Under the pieces are notes generated by a model that had not been told where the DNA came from, made no database searches, and saw only the letters and a list, made by a program, of their open reading frames with translations. Below are positions 26,151-34,240 of a DNA stretch of 64,000 nt, piece by piece. Both the position numbers and the translations under genes were made by a program. This DNA is from Xanthobacter autotrophicus (GTDB taxonomy: Bacteria > Pseudomonadota > Alphaproteobacteria > Rhizobiales > Xanthobacteraceae): assembly GCF_005871085.1 (NCBI RefSeq), contig NZ_VAUP01000042.1, positions 1 to 64,000 of the forward strand. Reading direction: 5' to 3'. How positions within the stretch are numbered: position 1 is the stretch's first letter; the number at the start of each line of letters is the position of its first letter.

Positions 26151-26752
26151 CCCCGACCCTTTCAAGCCACACTCGAGAACCACCAACGGTACATTAAAAC
26201 CGCCATATGTGTGTTGCATCGCAGCAACAGACGACCAGCTTTCGAAACGTCAGCTTGGGGGGCACCTGATTTGGCGGGATCGCGCGGCGTGCCAGGAGGC
26301 CCTCGACCGGCGATGGCTTCGACGCGCGCGGCCTCGACATCCAGGGGGATCGCCACCCGTGACGGCACGCGCCATCCCGGCCTGCGCGACCCCGCGCCGG
26401 TGGCCACCGGCGAAGCTTTTCGGTGTGGTGCAAGTATTCAAAGGTGCAGGTGCGGCGCAGCAGCATGTGCGGCGGGCAAGATCGGATGTCACCGCCGGCT
26501 TCGCGGTGCCATATGACGAATGTCCATCTCGGCGGCCGACCGGGGAATGATGTCGCCGTCGACAGGATTCAGGCTGCAGGGTTAAGGGACGTGGTTAAGG
26601 CAGCCCGCTCGAGGGCACGCCGGCCGCGCCGGCGTCTTTGCCGATCCGCAGGACGAACAGTCCAAAGCGCGGATGGGGATCGAACGGCGTGGCGCCATCG
26701 CTCCGCGCCGGCCCGCCCGGGCCGGGGCCGCCAGCGGCTGCCCCCCCGGGGC
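26151..26752. other. Gap upstream of the autotransporter gene, no gene seen
   Basis: About 600 bases between the chitinase stop codon and the autotransporter start. Its autotransporter-proximal end (~26160-26230) is comparatively AT-rich and presumably holds that gene's promoter. Short open frames across it have no ribosome-binding site or recognisable motif. I see no ncRNA-like structure I can support. Confidence 0.5.
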
Positions 26753-29029
26753 TCACACCATGGAGAAGATCTTGGCGAAGTCGTAATCGTGCTGGGCGAC
26801 GCCGCTGCTGCTGTCGGTCAGGTGGCCCACGTCGTCGCCATGGTCGCGCCCTAGGGACCACATGGCGATATAGGCGATGTGGTCATTGCCCTCGGCGTAA
26901 TCCACCAGCTGGCGGGCATCGTCCAGGGTGAAGACCTCGCCGGGAATATCGTTCTGGCCGATCATGGGAGTGATGGCGACCTTGGCGTCGAGCCCCAGAT
27001 GATGCAGCTGCGCGATGGTGGCCTCGGCCGCATCGATGGCATCCTGCCCCATGTCGCCGCTGTCGTAATAGGCGCCGTAATTCATCACCATGATGTTCAC
27101 GGTGTCGATCTCGACCCCGTCGGCCTTGGCCTGGGCCAGCAGGTCCAGCCCGGCCTGGTTCAGGCCCGTCGGCAGCGCCGGCAGGGTGTAGGAAATGCTG
27201 AGGTCCGGGTTGGCCTCCTCCAGAGCCACCAGGGCCTCGTTGCGCAGGTGGCTCGCCGCCGTGTTGGTCAGCGCGTCGGCCTCGATGTCGAAGTCGAGGG
27301 AGGTGACGTTGTACTTGTCGATCACTGACTGGTAGGCGGCGGTCAGGTCCGCCGCGTTGGTGAAGGAGAGCGCCGGCTCCTGGCCATAGCCGCCACCGAA
27401 GGAGATGGTGACGTCGACCCCCTTCTGCTGCAACTGCGCCACCATGGAAGAGATGGTAGTGCCGTTGGCCAGCGTGTCGTTGTCGAGAGAGCCGAGCCCG
27501 CCCCAGCCGATCTGGTCCGGCCCCGTGCCCAGCACGAAGGCGAGGGTGACCGAGGTGAGCCCCACATCTTCCACCGTCTGGACGAGGTTCTGGCTGGAGG
27601 GCAGCCACATCTCGAAATAGGGCGAGAAATGCTGCTGGTCTGCGGCATCGGTGCCGGGGGCATCGGTGGTCACCGCAATGGGCATGGCCGCCGGGGAGGT
27701 GCCGGCCTCGTCCATGGCCACCACGGAGAAATGATAGGTGGTGTCCGCCGCGAGGCCCGAAACCTTGAAGCTCAAGTCCGTGGTGGTGCCCACCAGCTCG
27801 CCGTCGCGATAGATGGCATAACCCGAAATGGTGCCAACCCCCAGAACCTCCGCGGCGGCCCAGGTGAGGGTTGCGGAAGTCTCGGTGGTGGTCAAAAGGT
27901 GCAGCCCATCCGGCGCGTCGGGGGCCACGGGCGTGAGGTCGGCATAGCCGATGACGCTCCACACATGGCCGGTGCCCACCGGGCCGTGGTCGCTCGCGGG
28001 ATCGGTCCCCAGCGTCCACCAGTTGGCCTGGTAGACGAGGTGGCCGACGCTCACCTGGTCGCCGGCCACATAGGCCTTGGCGTCGGTCCAGGCCGGCGCC
28101 TCGATGACGGTGGGGGTAGGGACACTGCCGCCGGAACCGGTGTCTGACCCGTTCCCCGATCCGCTCGTGCCGGACAGGCGCGTGGCCCATTCATCGAGGA
28201 CCACGGCGCTGCGCGCGGTGATGTTCGCCGCCGACAATTCGGCGAGGGTCACACCCTCCAGCGTGTAGCTCTGCTGCGCGGCGGGCATCAGGATCACCAC
28301 CGAGCCGTTCAGCTCGACGACGGAGAAGTCCTGCGGCGTCAGCCAGCCGAAATCGAGCTTGTCGATGGCGGGATCGAAGGCCAGCACCGTCTGCGTGTTC
28401 CAGTGCCAGCCGAGGGTGGTGGTGACGGCATCGCCGCTGCCGGGCGTCCCCGCGCCGCTCCCCGCCGGATTCGCCAGCGCCGGGTTGGCCAGCGCCTGGC
28501 TCCATTCGGCGAGCACGGCGGCATCCTGGCTGGCGATGCTGGCCAGCGAGAGCTGGGAGAGCGTCACGCCCTCCAAAATGTAGGTCTGGCGCTCGGCCGC
28601 CAGGTAGATCACCACCGAACCGTTGACCTCGGCGATGGAGAAGTCTGTCGCGGACAGGCCGCTGAAATCCAGCTTGTCGGTGGCGGGATCGAAGCTCACC
28701 ACCGTGTCGGTGTCGCGCGCGGCGGCCAGCGCGACGAGGGTGCCGGCGGCGGGCGTGGCGCCCGTGTCGGCGGCGATGGCGGCGCTCCATTGCGCGAACA
28801 CCGATGCATCGAACGCACTGATGTTCGTCAGCGACAGATCGGAAAGGCTGATCCCTTCGAGCGTATAGCTGTGCGCATTGGCCGGAAGCGCGATGACCAC
28901 CGAGCCATCGACTTCGGTGATGGTGAAATCGCTGGCGTTCAGCCAGCCGAAATCAAGGACATCCGTGGCGGGGTCGAACGTGACGACCTCATGAGCGCCC
29001 CATGACCATGTGATTGTTCTCGTTGCCAT
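26753..29029 (-). CDS. Modular GH18 chitinase with N-terminal triple repeat, chitin-binding and Fn3 domains
   Basis: A 758-residue protein from the ATG at 29029 (MATRTITWSWG); an in-frame ATG at 29074 would add 15 residues. Order: three ~95-residue repeats (residues 1-305) each with FDPA.DxLDF.WL..xDF.I.E.(D/N)GSVVI and YTLEG. A type-3 chitin-binding-like module follows (~312-365, PAWTDAKAYVAGDQV...QANWWT). Then an Fn3 domain (~368-456) and a GH18 barrel (~465-758) with SFGGGYG and LDFDIEAD, whose Glu is the family acid catalyst. The first Asp of DxxDxDxE is replaced by Thr. There is no Sec signal peptide, so export may be by type I secretion. Degradation of chitin or related glycans is likely. 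Confidence 0.85.
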   Translation of the reverse strand: MATRTITWSWGAHEVVTFDPATDVLDFGWLNASDFTITEVDGSVVIALPANAHSYTLEGISLSDLSLTNISAFDASVFAQWSAAIAADTGATPAAGTLVALAAARDTDTVVSFDPATDKLDFSGLSATDFSIAEVNGSVVIYLAAERQTYILEGVTLSQLSLASIASQDAAVLAEWSQALANPALANPAGSGAGTPGSGDAVTTTLGWHWNTQTVLAFDPAIDKLDFGWLTPQDFSVVELNGSVVILMPAAQQSYTLEGVTLAELSAANITARSAVVLDEWATRLSGTSGSGNGSDTGSGGSVPTPTVIEAPAWTDAKAYVAGDQVSVGHLVYQANWWTLGTDPASDHGPVGTGHVWSVIGYADLTPVAPDAPDGLHLLTTTETSATLTWAAAEVLGVGTISGYAIYRDGELVGTTTDLSFKVSGLAADTTYHFSVVAMDEAGTSPAAMPIAVTTDAPGTDAADQQHFSPYFEMWLPSSQNLVQTVEDVGLTSVTLAFVLGTGPDQIGWGGLGSLDNDTLANGTTISSMVAQLQQKGVDVTISFGGGYGQEPALSFTNAADLTAAYQSVIDKYNVTSLDFDIEADALTNTAASHLRNEALVALEEANPDLSISYTLPALPTGLNQAGLDLLAQAKADGVEIDTVNIMVMNYGAYYDSGDMGQDAIDAAEATIAQLHHLGLDAKVAITPMIGQNDIPGEVFTLDDARQLVDYAEGNDHIAYIAMWSLGRDHGDDVGHLTDSSSGVAQHDYDFAKIFSMV

Positions 29030-29137
29030 GTTGCCGTCCGCCCCGTCGGGAACACTATCCGATAGGGTGCACATGGGGAGCGCGACGGCAAGGGAAAGCT
29101 GTGCAATTCACCGCCACATGGTCTGTCAAAGCCTGTA

Positions 29138-29152
29138 TTCGCAATTTGCGAA
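29138..29152. promoter_or_regulatory. Perfect 15-bp palindrome upstream of the chitinase gene
   Basis: TTCGCAA-T-TTGCGAA, about 110 bp upstream of the chitinase start and 66 bp past the arsH stop. It sits in an AT-rich stretch, so it is a plausible operator for the chitinase gene. The cognate regulator is unknown. Confidence 0.5.
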
Positions 29153-29217
29153 ATAGTGTTTTCGGAGTCCAGGTGACCCATTCAGCCGATGAAATCTTGA
29201 GAGGAGCCGCCCTGCCC

Positions 29218-29940
29218 TCACCGCACGGCCGCGTCGAGGGCAAGGCGGGCGTCCAGCGCCGCGGCGGCTTCCTTGCGCTCGCTGTAGCGGTCGGTGAGAT
29301 AAGGCGCCACGTCCCGTGTCAGCAGGGTGAATTTCACCAGTTCCTCCATCACGTCCACCACGCGGTCGTAATAGGGGGAGGCAGTCATGCGGCCGGCGGC
29401 GTCGAACTCCGCATAGGCCTTGGCCACCGAGGACTGGTTGGGGATGGTCAGCATGCGCATCCAGCGGCCCAGAATGCGCATCTGGTTGACGGCGTTGAAG
29501 GACTGGGAGCCGCCGCACACCTGCATCAGCGCCAGGGTGCGGCCCTGGGTGGGACGGATGGCGCCGATGGCGAGCGGGATCCAGTCGATCTGCGCCTTCA
29601 TCACCGCGCTCATGGCGCCATGCCGCTCCGGGCTGCACCACACCTGCCCCTCGGACCACAAGGCCAGCTCTCGCAATTCCTGCACCTTGGGATGGTCCAC
29701 CGGCGCCCCGTCCGGCAGCGGCAGATCGTGGGGATCGAAGATGCGGGTTTCGGCGCCGAAATGCTGCAGCAGCCGCTCGGCCTCCAGCGTCAAAAGGCGG
29801 CTGTAGGAGCGCTCCCGCAGCGAGCCATACAGCAGCAGGATGCGCGGCGGATGCCGGGAGGGCGCGGCCGGCAGCAGGGCATCGATAGTCGGGAGGGGGA
29901 GGACGCGGGCGTCCACATTGGGCAGGGTATCGTCGGTCAC
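29218..29940 (-). CDS. arsH: Arsenical resistance flavoprotein ArsH
   Basis: A 240-residue NADPH-dependent FMN reductase-fold protein. ArsH oxidises trivalent organoarsenicals and contributes to arsenic and oxidative-stress tolerance. It has the flavodoxin-like phosphate-binding loop [13 protein letters not shown] (~35-47), then [27 protein letters not shown] (FMN/dimer segment), and [24 protein letters not shown], all diagnostic of ArsH. The start GTG overlaps the ACR3 stop (GTGA at 29937-29940), showing translational coupling. It is last in the arsR-arsC-arsC-ACR3-arsH operon. Confidence 0.93.
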   Translation of the reverse strand: MTDDTLPNVDARVLPLPTIDALLPAAPSRHPPRILLLYGSLRERSYSRLLTLEAERLLQHFGAETRIFDPHDLPLPDGAPVDHPKVQELRELALWSEGQVWCSPERHGAMSAVMKAQIDWIPLAIGAIRPTQGRTLALMQVCGGSQSFNAVNQMRILGRWMRMLTIPNQSSVAKAYAEFDAAGRMTASPYYDRVVDVMEELVKFTLLTRDVAPYLTDRYSERKEAAAALDARLALDAAVR

Positions 29941-30992
29941 GGCGTGGTCCGCGCCGGCTTGGCGGCCGGACCGCCGCGCTCGTACCAGCCCTTGGAGCGG
30001 TTCACGATCCACACCACGGAGAGCATCACCGGCACCTCGATGAGCACCCCCACCACGGTGGCGAGCGCCGCCCCCGACTGGAAGCCGAACAGGGAGATGG
30101 CCGCCGCCACCGCCAGCTCGAAGAAGTTGGACGCGCCGATGAGGGCGGACGGCCCCGCCACGCAATGCTCTTCGCCCGCGATGCGGTTGAGGAGATAGGC
30201 GAGGCCCGAGTTGAAATAGACCTGGATGAGGATCGGCACCGCCAAGAGCGCGATCACCAGCGGCTGGGCGATGATCTGTTCGCCCTGGAAGCCGAACAGC
30301 AGCACCAGCGTCGCCAGCAGCGCCACCAACGAGAGAGGGCCGAGCTTCGCCAGCACGCGCTCAAGAGCGGGCGGGCCGCCCTGCGCCAGCAGGCGCCGGC
30401 GCACCAGTTGGGAGACGATCACCGGCACCACGATATAGAGCACCACGGAGAGCACCAGCGTGCCCCACGGCACGGTGATGGCGGAGAGCCCCAGCAGCAG
30501 CGCCACGATGGGGGCGAAGGCCACCACCATGATGGCATCGTTGAGCGCCACCTGGGACAGGGTGAAATGGGGCTCGCCCTTGGTGAGGTTCGACCACACG
30601 AATACCATGGCGGTGCAGGGCGCGGCGGCGAGGATGATGAGGCCGGCGATATAGCTGTCGATCTGGTCGGCCGGCAGCAGCGGGCGGAACAGCCAGCCGA
30701 TGAAGAGCCAGCCCAGAAGCGCCATGGAGAACGGCTTCACCGCCCAGTTCACCAGCAGCGTCACGCCGATGCCGCGCCAGTGGCGCCCCACCTCGGTGAG
30801 GGCGGCGAAATCGATCTTCAGCAGCATGGGCACGATCATCAGCCAGATGAGCACCGCCACCGGGATGTTGACCTGCGCCACCTCCACGGCGGCAATGGCC
30901 TGGAACGCGGACGGCGCCAGATGGCCGAGCGCGATGCCGACGATGATGCACAGGCCGACCCAGACGGTGAGGAACCGTTCAAAAATAGACAT
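29937..30992 (-). CDS. acr3: Arsenite efflux permease, ACR3 type
   Basis: A 351-residue, ten-helix inner-membrane carrier of the ACR3 (BASS-like) family that expels As(III). Diagnostic segments are [57 protein letters not shown] (containing the conserved Cys required for transport), [19 protein letters not shown] and the late [17 protein letters not shown]. It has GAGAG-type ribosome binding 10 bases before the ATG at 30992. It lies between arsC and arsH in one leftward operon. Confidence 0.95.
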   Translation of the reverse strand: MSIFERFLTVWVGLCIIVGIALGHLAPSAFQAIAAVEVAQVNIPVAVLIWLMIVPMLLKIDFAALTEVGRHWRGIGVTLLVNWAVKPFSMALLGWLFIGWLFRPLLPADQIDSYIAGLIILAAAPCTAMVFVWSNLTKGEPHFTLSQVALNDAIMVVAFAPIVALLLGLSAITVPWGTLVLSVVLYIVVPVIVSQLVRRRLLAQGGPPALERVLAKLGPLSLVALLATLVLLFGFQGEQIIAQPLVIALLAVPILIQVYFNSGLAYLLNRIAGEEHCVAGPSALIGASNFFELAVAAAISLFGFQSGAALATVVGVLIEVPVMLSVVWIVNRSKGWYERGGPAAKPARTTP

Positions 30993-31015
30993 GATTGAAA
31001 TCTCTCTGCCGTGCG

Positions 31016-31441
31016 TCAGCCGGCGGCAACGGGCTGGCCGGCGGCGTCCACCACCCGCTCGCCGTCTTCCTTGGTGAAGGCGCCCTTTTGGGGCGGCAAC
31101 AGGTCCAGCACCAGTTCCGACGGCCGGCACAGGCGCACGCCCTTGGGCGACACCACCAGCGGACGGTTGATGAGGATGGGGTGGGCCATCATGGCGTCGA
31201 GCAGGGCATCGTCGTCCAGCGCCGGATCGGCGAGGCCGAGCTCGGCATAGGGCGTGCCCTTCTCCCGCAGCGCGCCGCGCACCGTGAGGCCGGCGCGGGC
31301 GATCAACTCAGCCAGCAGCGCGCGCGACGGCGGCGTCTTCAGATATTCGATCACATGGGGCTCGATGCCCGCGTTGCGGATCATGGCCAGGGTGTTGCGC
31401 GAGGTGCCGCAGGCGGGGTTGTGGTAGATGATCACGTCCAT
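31016..31441 (-). CDS. arsC: Glutaredoxin-coupled arsenate reductase ArsC
   Basis: A 141-residue ArsC of the Spx/R773 type, which reduces arsenate to arsenite with glutaredoxin and glutathione. The N-terminus MDVIIYHNPACGTSRNTLAMIR has the catalytic Cys11. The three-arginine arsenate pocket is partly visible (RPLVVSPKGVRLCRP, ~103-117). Length agrees with the family (~140). It starts 8 bp after the second, unrelated arsenate reductase and lies 23 bp before ACR3. Confidence 0.95.
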   Translation of the reverse strand: MDVIIYHNPACGTSRNTLAMIRNAGIEPHVIEYLKTPPSRALLAELIARAGLTVRGALREKGTPYAELGLADPALDDDALLDAMMAHPILINRPLVVSPKGVRLCRPSELVLDLLPPQKGAFTKEDGERVVDAAGQPVAAG

Positions 31442-31449
31442 GGCGGGCC

Positions 31450-32004
31450 TCACGCGACATCCGGGCGGGGGTGGGTGCTGCCGTCGAGCCGGCCGATCTC
31501 CCGCAGCTGCGCGCCCAGCGCGAGCCGGTCGAGCTTGGCGATGGGCAGGGCGGTGAACACCGAGATGCGATTGCGCAGATAGCGGAAGGCGGCGACAAAG
31601 GCGGCCTCCTTCTGGATGTCGGAGCCCTCCACCGCGGCCGGGTCCTCGATGCCCCAATGGGCGGTCATGGGCTGGCCCGGCCAGAGCGGGCAGGCTTCGC
31701 CGGCGGCGTTGTCGCAGACGGTGAAGACGAAATCCATCACCGGCGCGTCGGGGGCCGCGAACTCCGCCCAGCTCTTGGAGCGGAAGCCCTCGGCGGGATA
31801 GTCAAGGGCGGCCAGCACCTTGAGGGCATAGGGGTTCACCTCGCCCTTCGGCTGGCTGCCGGCAGAAAAGGCCCGGAAGCGGCCCGCGCCGTCCTTGTTC
31901 AGGATGCTCTCGGCGAGGATCGAGCGGGCGGAATTGCCGGTGCACAGGAACAGCACGTTGAAGACGTGCCCCGTGGTGGCGTCAGGCAGAGTTGCGTCAG
32001 GCAT
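31450..32004 (-). CDS. arsC: Thioredoxin-type arsenate reductase (low-MW phosphatase fold)
   Basis: A 184-residue protein of the low-molecular-weight protein tyrosine phosphatase fold. The P-loop LFLCTGNSARS (~19-29) carries the nucleophile Cys, and VCDNAAGEACPLWPG (~96-110) supplies the redox-cycling cysteines of thioredoxin-coupled ArsC enzymes. It also has HWGIEDPAAVEGSD. Its role is arsenate reduction, alongside the glutaredoxin-type ArsC downstream. Its ATG overlaps the 3' end of arsR by 8 bp. A short unconserved N-terminal extension (MPDATLPDATTGHV) precedes the first strand. Confidence 0.92.
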   Translation of the reverse strand: MPDATLPDATTGHVFNVLFLCTGNSARSILAESILNKDGAGRFRAFSAGSQPKGEVNPYALKVLAALDYPAEGFRSKSWAEFAAPDAPVMDFVFTVCDNAAGEACPLWPGQPMTAHWGIEDPAAVEGSDIQKEAAFVAAFRYLRNRISVFTALPIAKLDRLALGAQLREIGRLDGSTHPRPDVA

Positions 32005-32356
32005 GGGTCTCCTCGGCGGGTTCGCAGGCGCAGGACAAGGCGGCGACGGCGGGAGCGCACACCTCGGGGTGGCCCTGGCAGCAGTCGCGCATGAGGAAGG
32101 CGATCAGCCCCGAGAGGGTCGGATAGACCGCATTGTAGAGGATGGACCGCCCCTCGCGCCGCGACGCCACCAGCCCCGCCTGCTCCAGATGGCTCAGGTG
32201 AAACGACATACGCGAGGACGAGGCCCCATCCATGGCCGCGCCGATGGCTCCGGCGGCGAGGCCCTCCGGCCCCGCTTGCACCAGCAACCGCACGATGCGC
32301 AGCCGCGTCTCTTGCGAGAGGGCTGCGAAGGCGGCAAGGGCGTGGGCTTCATCCAT
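31997..32356 (-). CDS. arsR: ArsR-family metalloid-responsive repressor
   Basis: A 119-residue winged-helix repressor of the ars operon. The HTH region is visible: SQETRLRIVRLLVQAGPEGLAAGAIGAAM...SSSRMSFHLSHLEQAGLVASRREGRSILY. The C-terminus is cysteine-rich (DCCQGHPEVC..., SCACEP), supplying the thiolates that bind As(III)/Sb(III). These are C-terminal rather than in the DNA-binding helix, which is the layout of the C-terminal-site ArsR subtype. The ribosome-binding GAGG lies inside the operator palindrome directly upstream. Confidence 0.93.
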   Translation of the reverse strand: MDEAHALAAFAALSQETRLRIVRLLVQAGPEGLAAGAIGAAMDGASSSRMSFHLSHLEQAGLVASRREGRSILYNAVYPTLSGLIAFLMRDCCQGHPEVCAPAVAALSCACEPAEETHA

Positions 32357-32357
32357 T

Positions 32358-32387
32358 TCAATACCTCAATATAGATTGAGATATTGA
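32358..32387. promoter_or_regulatory. ArsR operator (30-bp palindrome)
   Basis: A perfect nested palindrome TCAATA-C-CTCAAT-ATAG-ATTGAG-A-TATTGA starts two bases upstream of the arsR ATG. It has the CTCAAT/ATTGAG arms expected of rhizobial ArsR boxes. On the minus strand its last arm contains the ribosome-binding GAGG. Bound ArsR would therefore cover both the promoter-proximal DNA and the translation signal. Confidence 0.8.
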
Positions 32388-32462
32388 TCAAAACGGATGG
32401 CGTTGGCAAGGGCTTTGTGCGGGAGGTCGTGCTTCAAATTGAAAGGGAGCCCCGCTGCCGCA

Positions 32463-32488
32463 CCGAAGCCGGGTGGTTCCGGCTTCGG
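32463..32488. repeat. REP-like hairpin
   Basis: Perfect stem CCGAAGCCGG/CCGGCTTCGG with loop GTGGTT. Same stem as the element at 42718-42743, so it is a dispersed palindromic repeat, not a gene-specific terminator. It sits just upstream of arsR and downstream of the monooxygenase gene. Confidence 0.65.
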
Positions 32489-32515
32489 ACGGGAATGACC
32501 AGTGGCGACGCCCTC

Positions 32516-32839
32516 CTACACGCTGCGCAAGGCGCCGAAGCGCACCGTCGGCTCGGAGCGGATCAGGGCCGGGAAGGCATCGCGGAAGCGGGCGAGGTGG
32601 GGCGTTTCCAGATGGGCGTCGAAGGCGGCGCGGTCGTCATAGACCTCAAAGAATACCACGGTGGACGCCCCCTCCAGCACGGTCACCTCGAACTGCTGGC
32701 AACCCGGCTCGTCGACTACGGAATGGGCCGCGTCATCGCGCGCGACGGCGAGGAAATCGGCGAGGCGGGCGGGCTCCACATCAAACTCCGCGATCACCAC
32801 GAAAGGCGCCGGGGTGGTGTTCAACTCGGTCGTACTCAT
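32516..32839 (-). CDS. Antibiotic biosynthesis monooxygenase (ABM)-fold protein
   Basis: A 107-residue ferredoxin-like ABM-domain protein. After a short N-terminal tail it reads APFVVIAEFDVEPARLADFLAVARDDAAHSVVDEPGCQQFEV, then STVVFFEVYDDRAAFDAHLETPHLARFRD. This is the fingerprint of YgiN/LsrG-type quinol or dicarbonyl monooxygenases and isomerases. It lies 38 bp after the GlxA-like regulator on the same strand and may be co-transcribed with it. The reaction is unknown. Confidence 0.85.
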   Translation of the reverse strand: MSTTELNTTPAPFVVIAEFDVEPARLADFLAVARDDAAHSVVDEPGCQQFEVTVLEGASTVVFFEVYDDRAAFDAHLETPHLARFRDAFPALIRSEPTVRFGALRSV

Positions 32840-32877
32840 GTCGTCTCCTCGTCTTGCCCCCGGTCGGACCGGAGTCT

Positions 32878-33963
32878 CTAGTCGAACACCCGCGTCTCCT
32901 CCGCCGGGGCGGAGCGGCGGGCGGGGCGGGCGGCGTCGCGGCGGAAGGCGGCGGGCGTCTCGCCGAAGCGCGCCTTGAACGCCCGCCCGAAATGGGAACC
33001 ATCGGCAAAGCCGAGGTCGGCGGCGATGCGGGCGGCGGAAAACGGCGTGTTGGCCAGCATCCAGCGGGCGTGGCGCAGGCGCAGCGCCAGATAGCTCTCC
33101 TGCGGGCTTTCGCCGAGGCGCTCGGCGAACAGCCGCTCCAGCTGGCGCGGGCTCACCGCCAGCGCATCGGCCAGCGCCGCGATGGGCAAGGGCTCGGCGA
33201 GGTTCTGCTCCATCAGCAGCAGCGCGCGGGAGACGCGGGCATCCGCGATGCCGCCGTCTCCCGCGCCCGGCCCGGCACCCTGCCCTCCTAAACTCGGCGC
33301 CGGCTGGGCGCTGTCCGCCGTGCGCGGGCGGTCGATGAGCAGGATGTTCAGCGCCTTCTGCGCCACCGCCGATCCCAGGTGCTGGGTGACCAGCTGCGCC
33401 GCGAGATCCGCCACCCCGGCCCCGCCGGAGCAGGTGATGCGGTCGCCATCCACCACGAACAGCTGGTCGGCCACCGGCACGAGGGTGGGGAATTCCTCCA
33501 GGAAGTCGCGGTAGTGATACCAGCTGACGCAGCATTTGCGCTGCGCCATCAGCCCCAGCCGGCACAGCACGAACGAGCCGGTGCACACCCCCACCAGCGG
33601 CACGTTCGCCTTGGCCGCGCGCTGGAGCCAGGTGGCCACCGCGGCCGGCAGCGGCGGCATGCCGTGCAGCAGGCCGCCCACCACCACGATGTAGTCGAAA
33701 TCGCCGGGATCGCCGAGATCGGCGGTGGGCTGGATGTCGATGCCGCAGGACGAGCGCGCCGGACGCCGGCCGGGGCTCATCACCTGCCACGAACAGCCGA
33801 TGGGACGCGAGCGGTCGCCCTCGTCGGCGGCGAGGCGCAGCACGTCCACGAAGCTCGAAAACGCGGTGAGGGTGAAATTGTGCATGAGCACGAAACCCAC
33901 CCGCAGCTTGGCGCTCGGGTGCCGGGCGCCCGGCGGCGTTCGGGAGGGCAGCGAATGTCGCAT
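32878..33963 (-). CDS. GlxA/GbdR-like AraC-family transcriptional activator
   Basis: A 361-residue regulator. Residues ~20-195 form a DJ-1/PfpI-like amidotransferase fold (LRVGFVLMHNFTLTAFSSFVDVLRLAADEGDRSRPI..., VGVCTGSFVLCRLGLM, CVSWYHYRDFLEEFPTLVPVADQLFVVDGDRITCSGGAG). A double AraC HTH follows (~255-340: LPIAALADALAVSPRQLERLF, then FSAARIAADLGFADGSHFGRAFKARFGETPAAFR). The N-terminal domain strongly resembles GbdR and SouR, the activators of glycine betaine and sarcosine catabolism. It is divergent from sdaA and just before glyA-soxBDAG. It is therefore a good candidate activator for them. The ligand is inferred, not shown. Confidence 0.88.
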   Translation of the reverse strand: MRHSLPSRTPPGARHPSAKLRVGFVLMHNFTLTAFSSFVDVLRLAADEGDRSRPIGCSWQVMSPGRRPARSSCGIDIQPTADLGDPGDFDYIVVVGGLLHGMPPLPAAVATWLQRAAKANVPLVGVCTGSFVLCRLGLMAQRKCCVSWYHYRDFLEEFPTLVPVADQLFVVDGDRITCSGGAGVADLAAQLVTQHLGSAVAQKALNILLIDRPRTADSAQPAPSLGGQGAGPGAGDGGIADARVSRALLLMEQNLAEPLPIAALADALAVSPRQLERLFAERLGESPQESYLALRLRHARWMLANTPFSAARIAADLGFADGSHFGRAFKARFGETPAAFRRDAARPARRSAPAEETRVFD

Positions 33964-34090
33964 CTGTTCCAGACAAGGGTCGCACCGCGCCGAGATCAAT
34001 GCGCTTTCGGCGGGCAGTATCGCAGCATCGGCCCCGTCCGGGGGCAGGTCAAGACCGGGCGGGACGGGTGGTGACACAGGCGCCGTCGCC

Positions 34091-34204
34091 CCCTCCCCCG
34101 CTTGCGGGGGAGGGCTGGGGAGGGGGCGGGCCGCGCCACCCACTCCAGCGATGGGCGGGAACACCGCAGCCCCCACCCTGCCCTCCCCCGCAAGCGGGAG
34201 AGGG
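34091..34204. repeat. Mosaic palindromic repeat between the regulator and sdaA
   Basis: Contains a perfect hairpin CCCTCCCCCGC-TT-GCGGGGGAGGG (34091-34114) and a second, near-identical hairpin at 34181-34204 (CCCTCCCCCGC-AA-GCGGGAGAGGG). A 32-bp string spanning the second (34176-34207) recurs exactly at 42857-42888. This identifies a dispersed intergenic repeat family. Confidence 0.7.
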
Positions 34205-34240
34205 TTCCAGCACCCCACACCCCCAAGGCAGAGGCTACGG

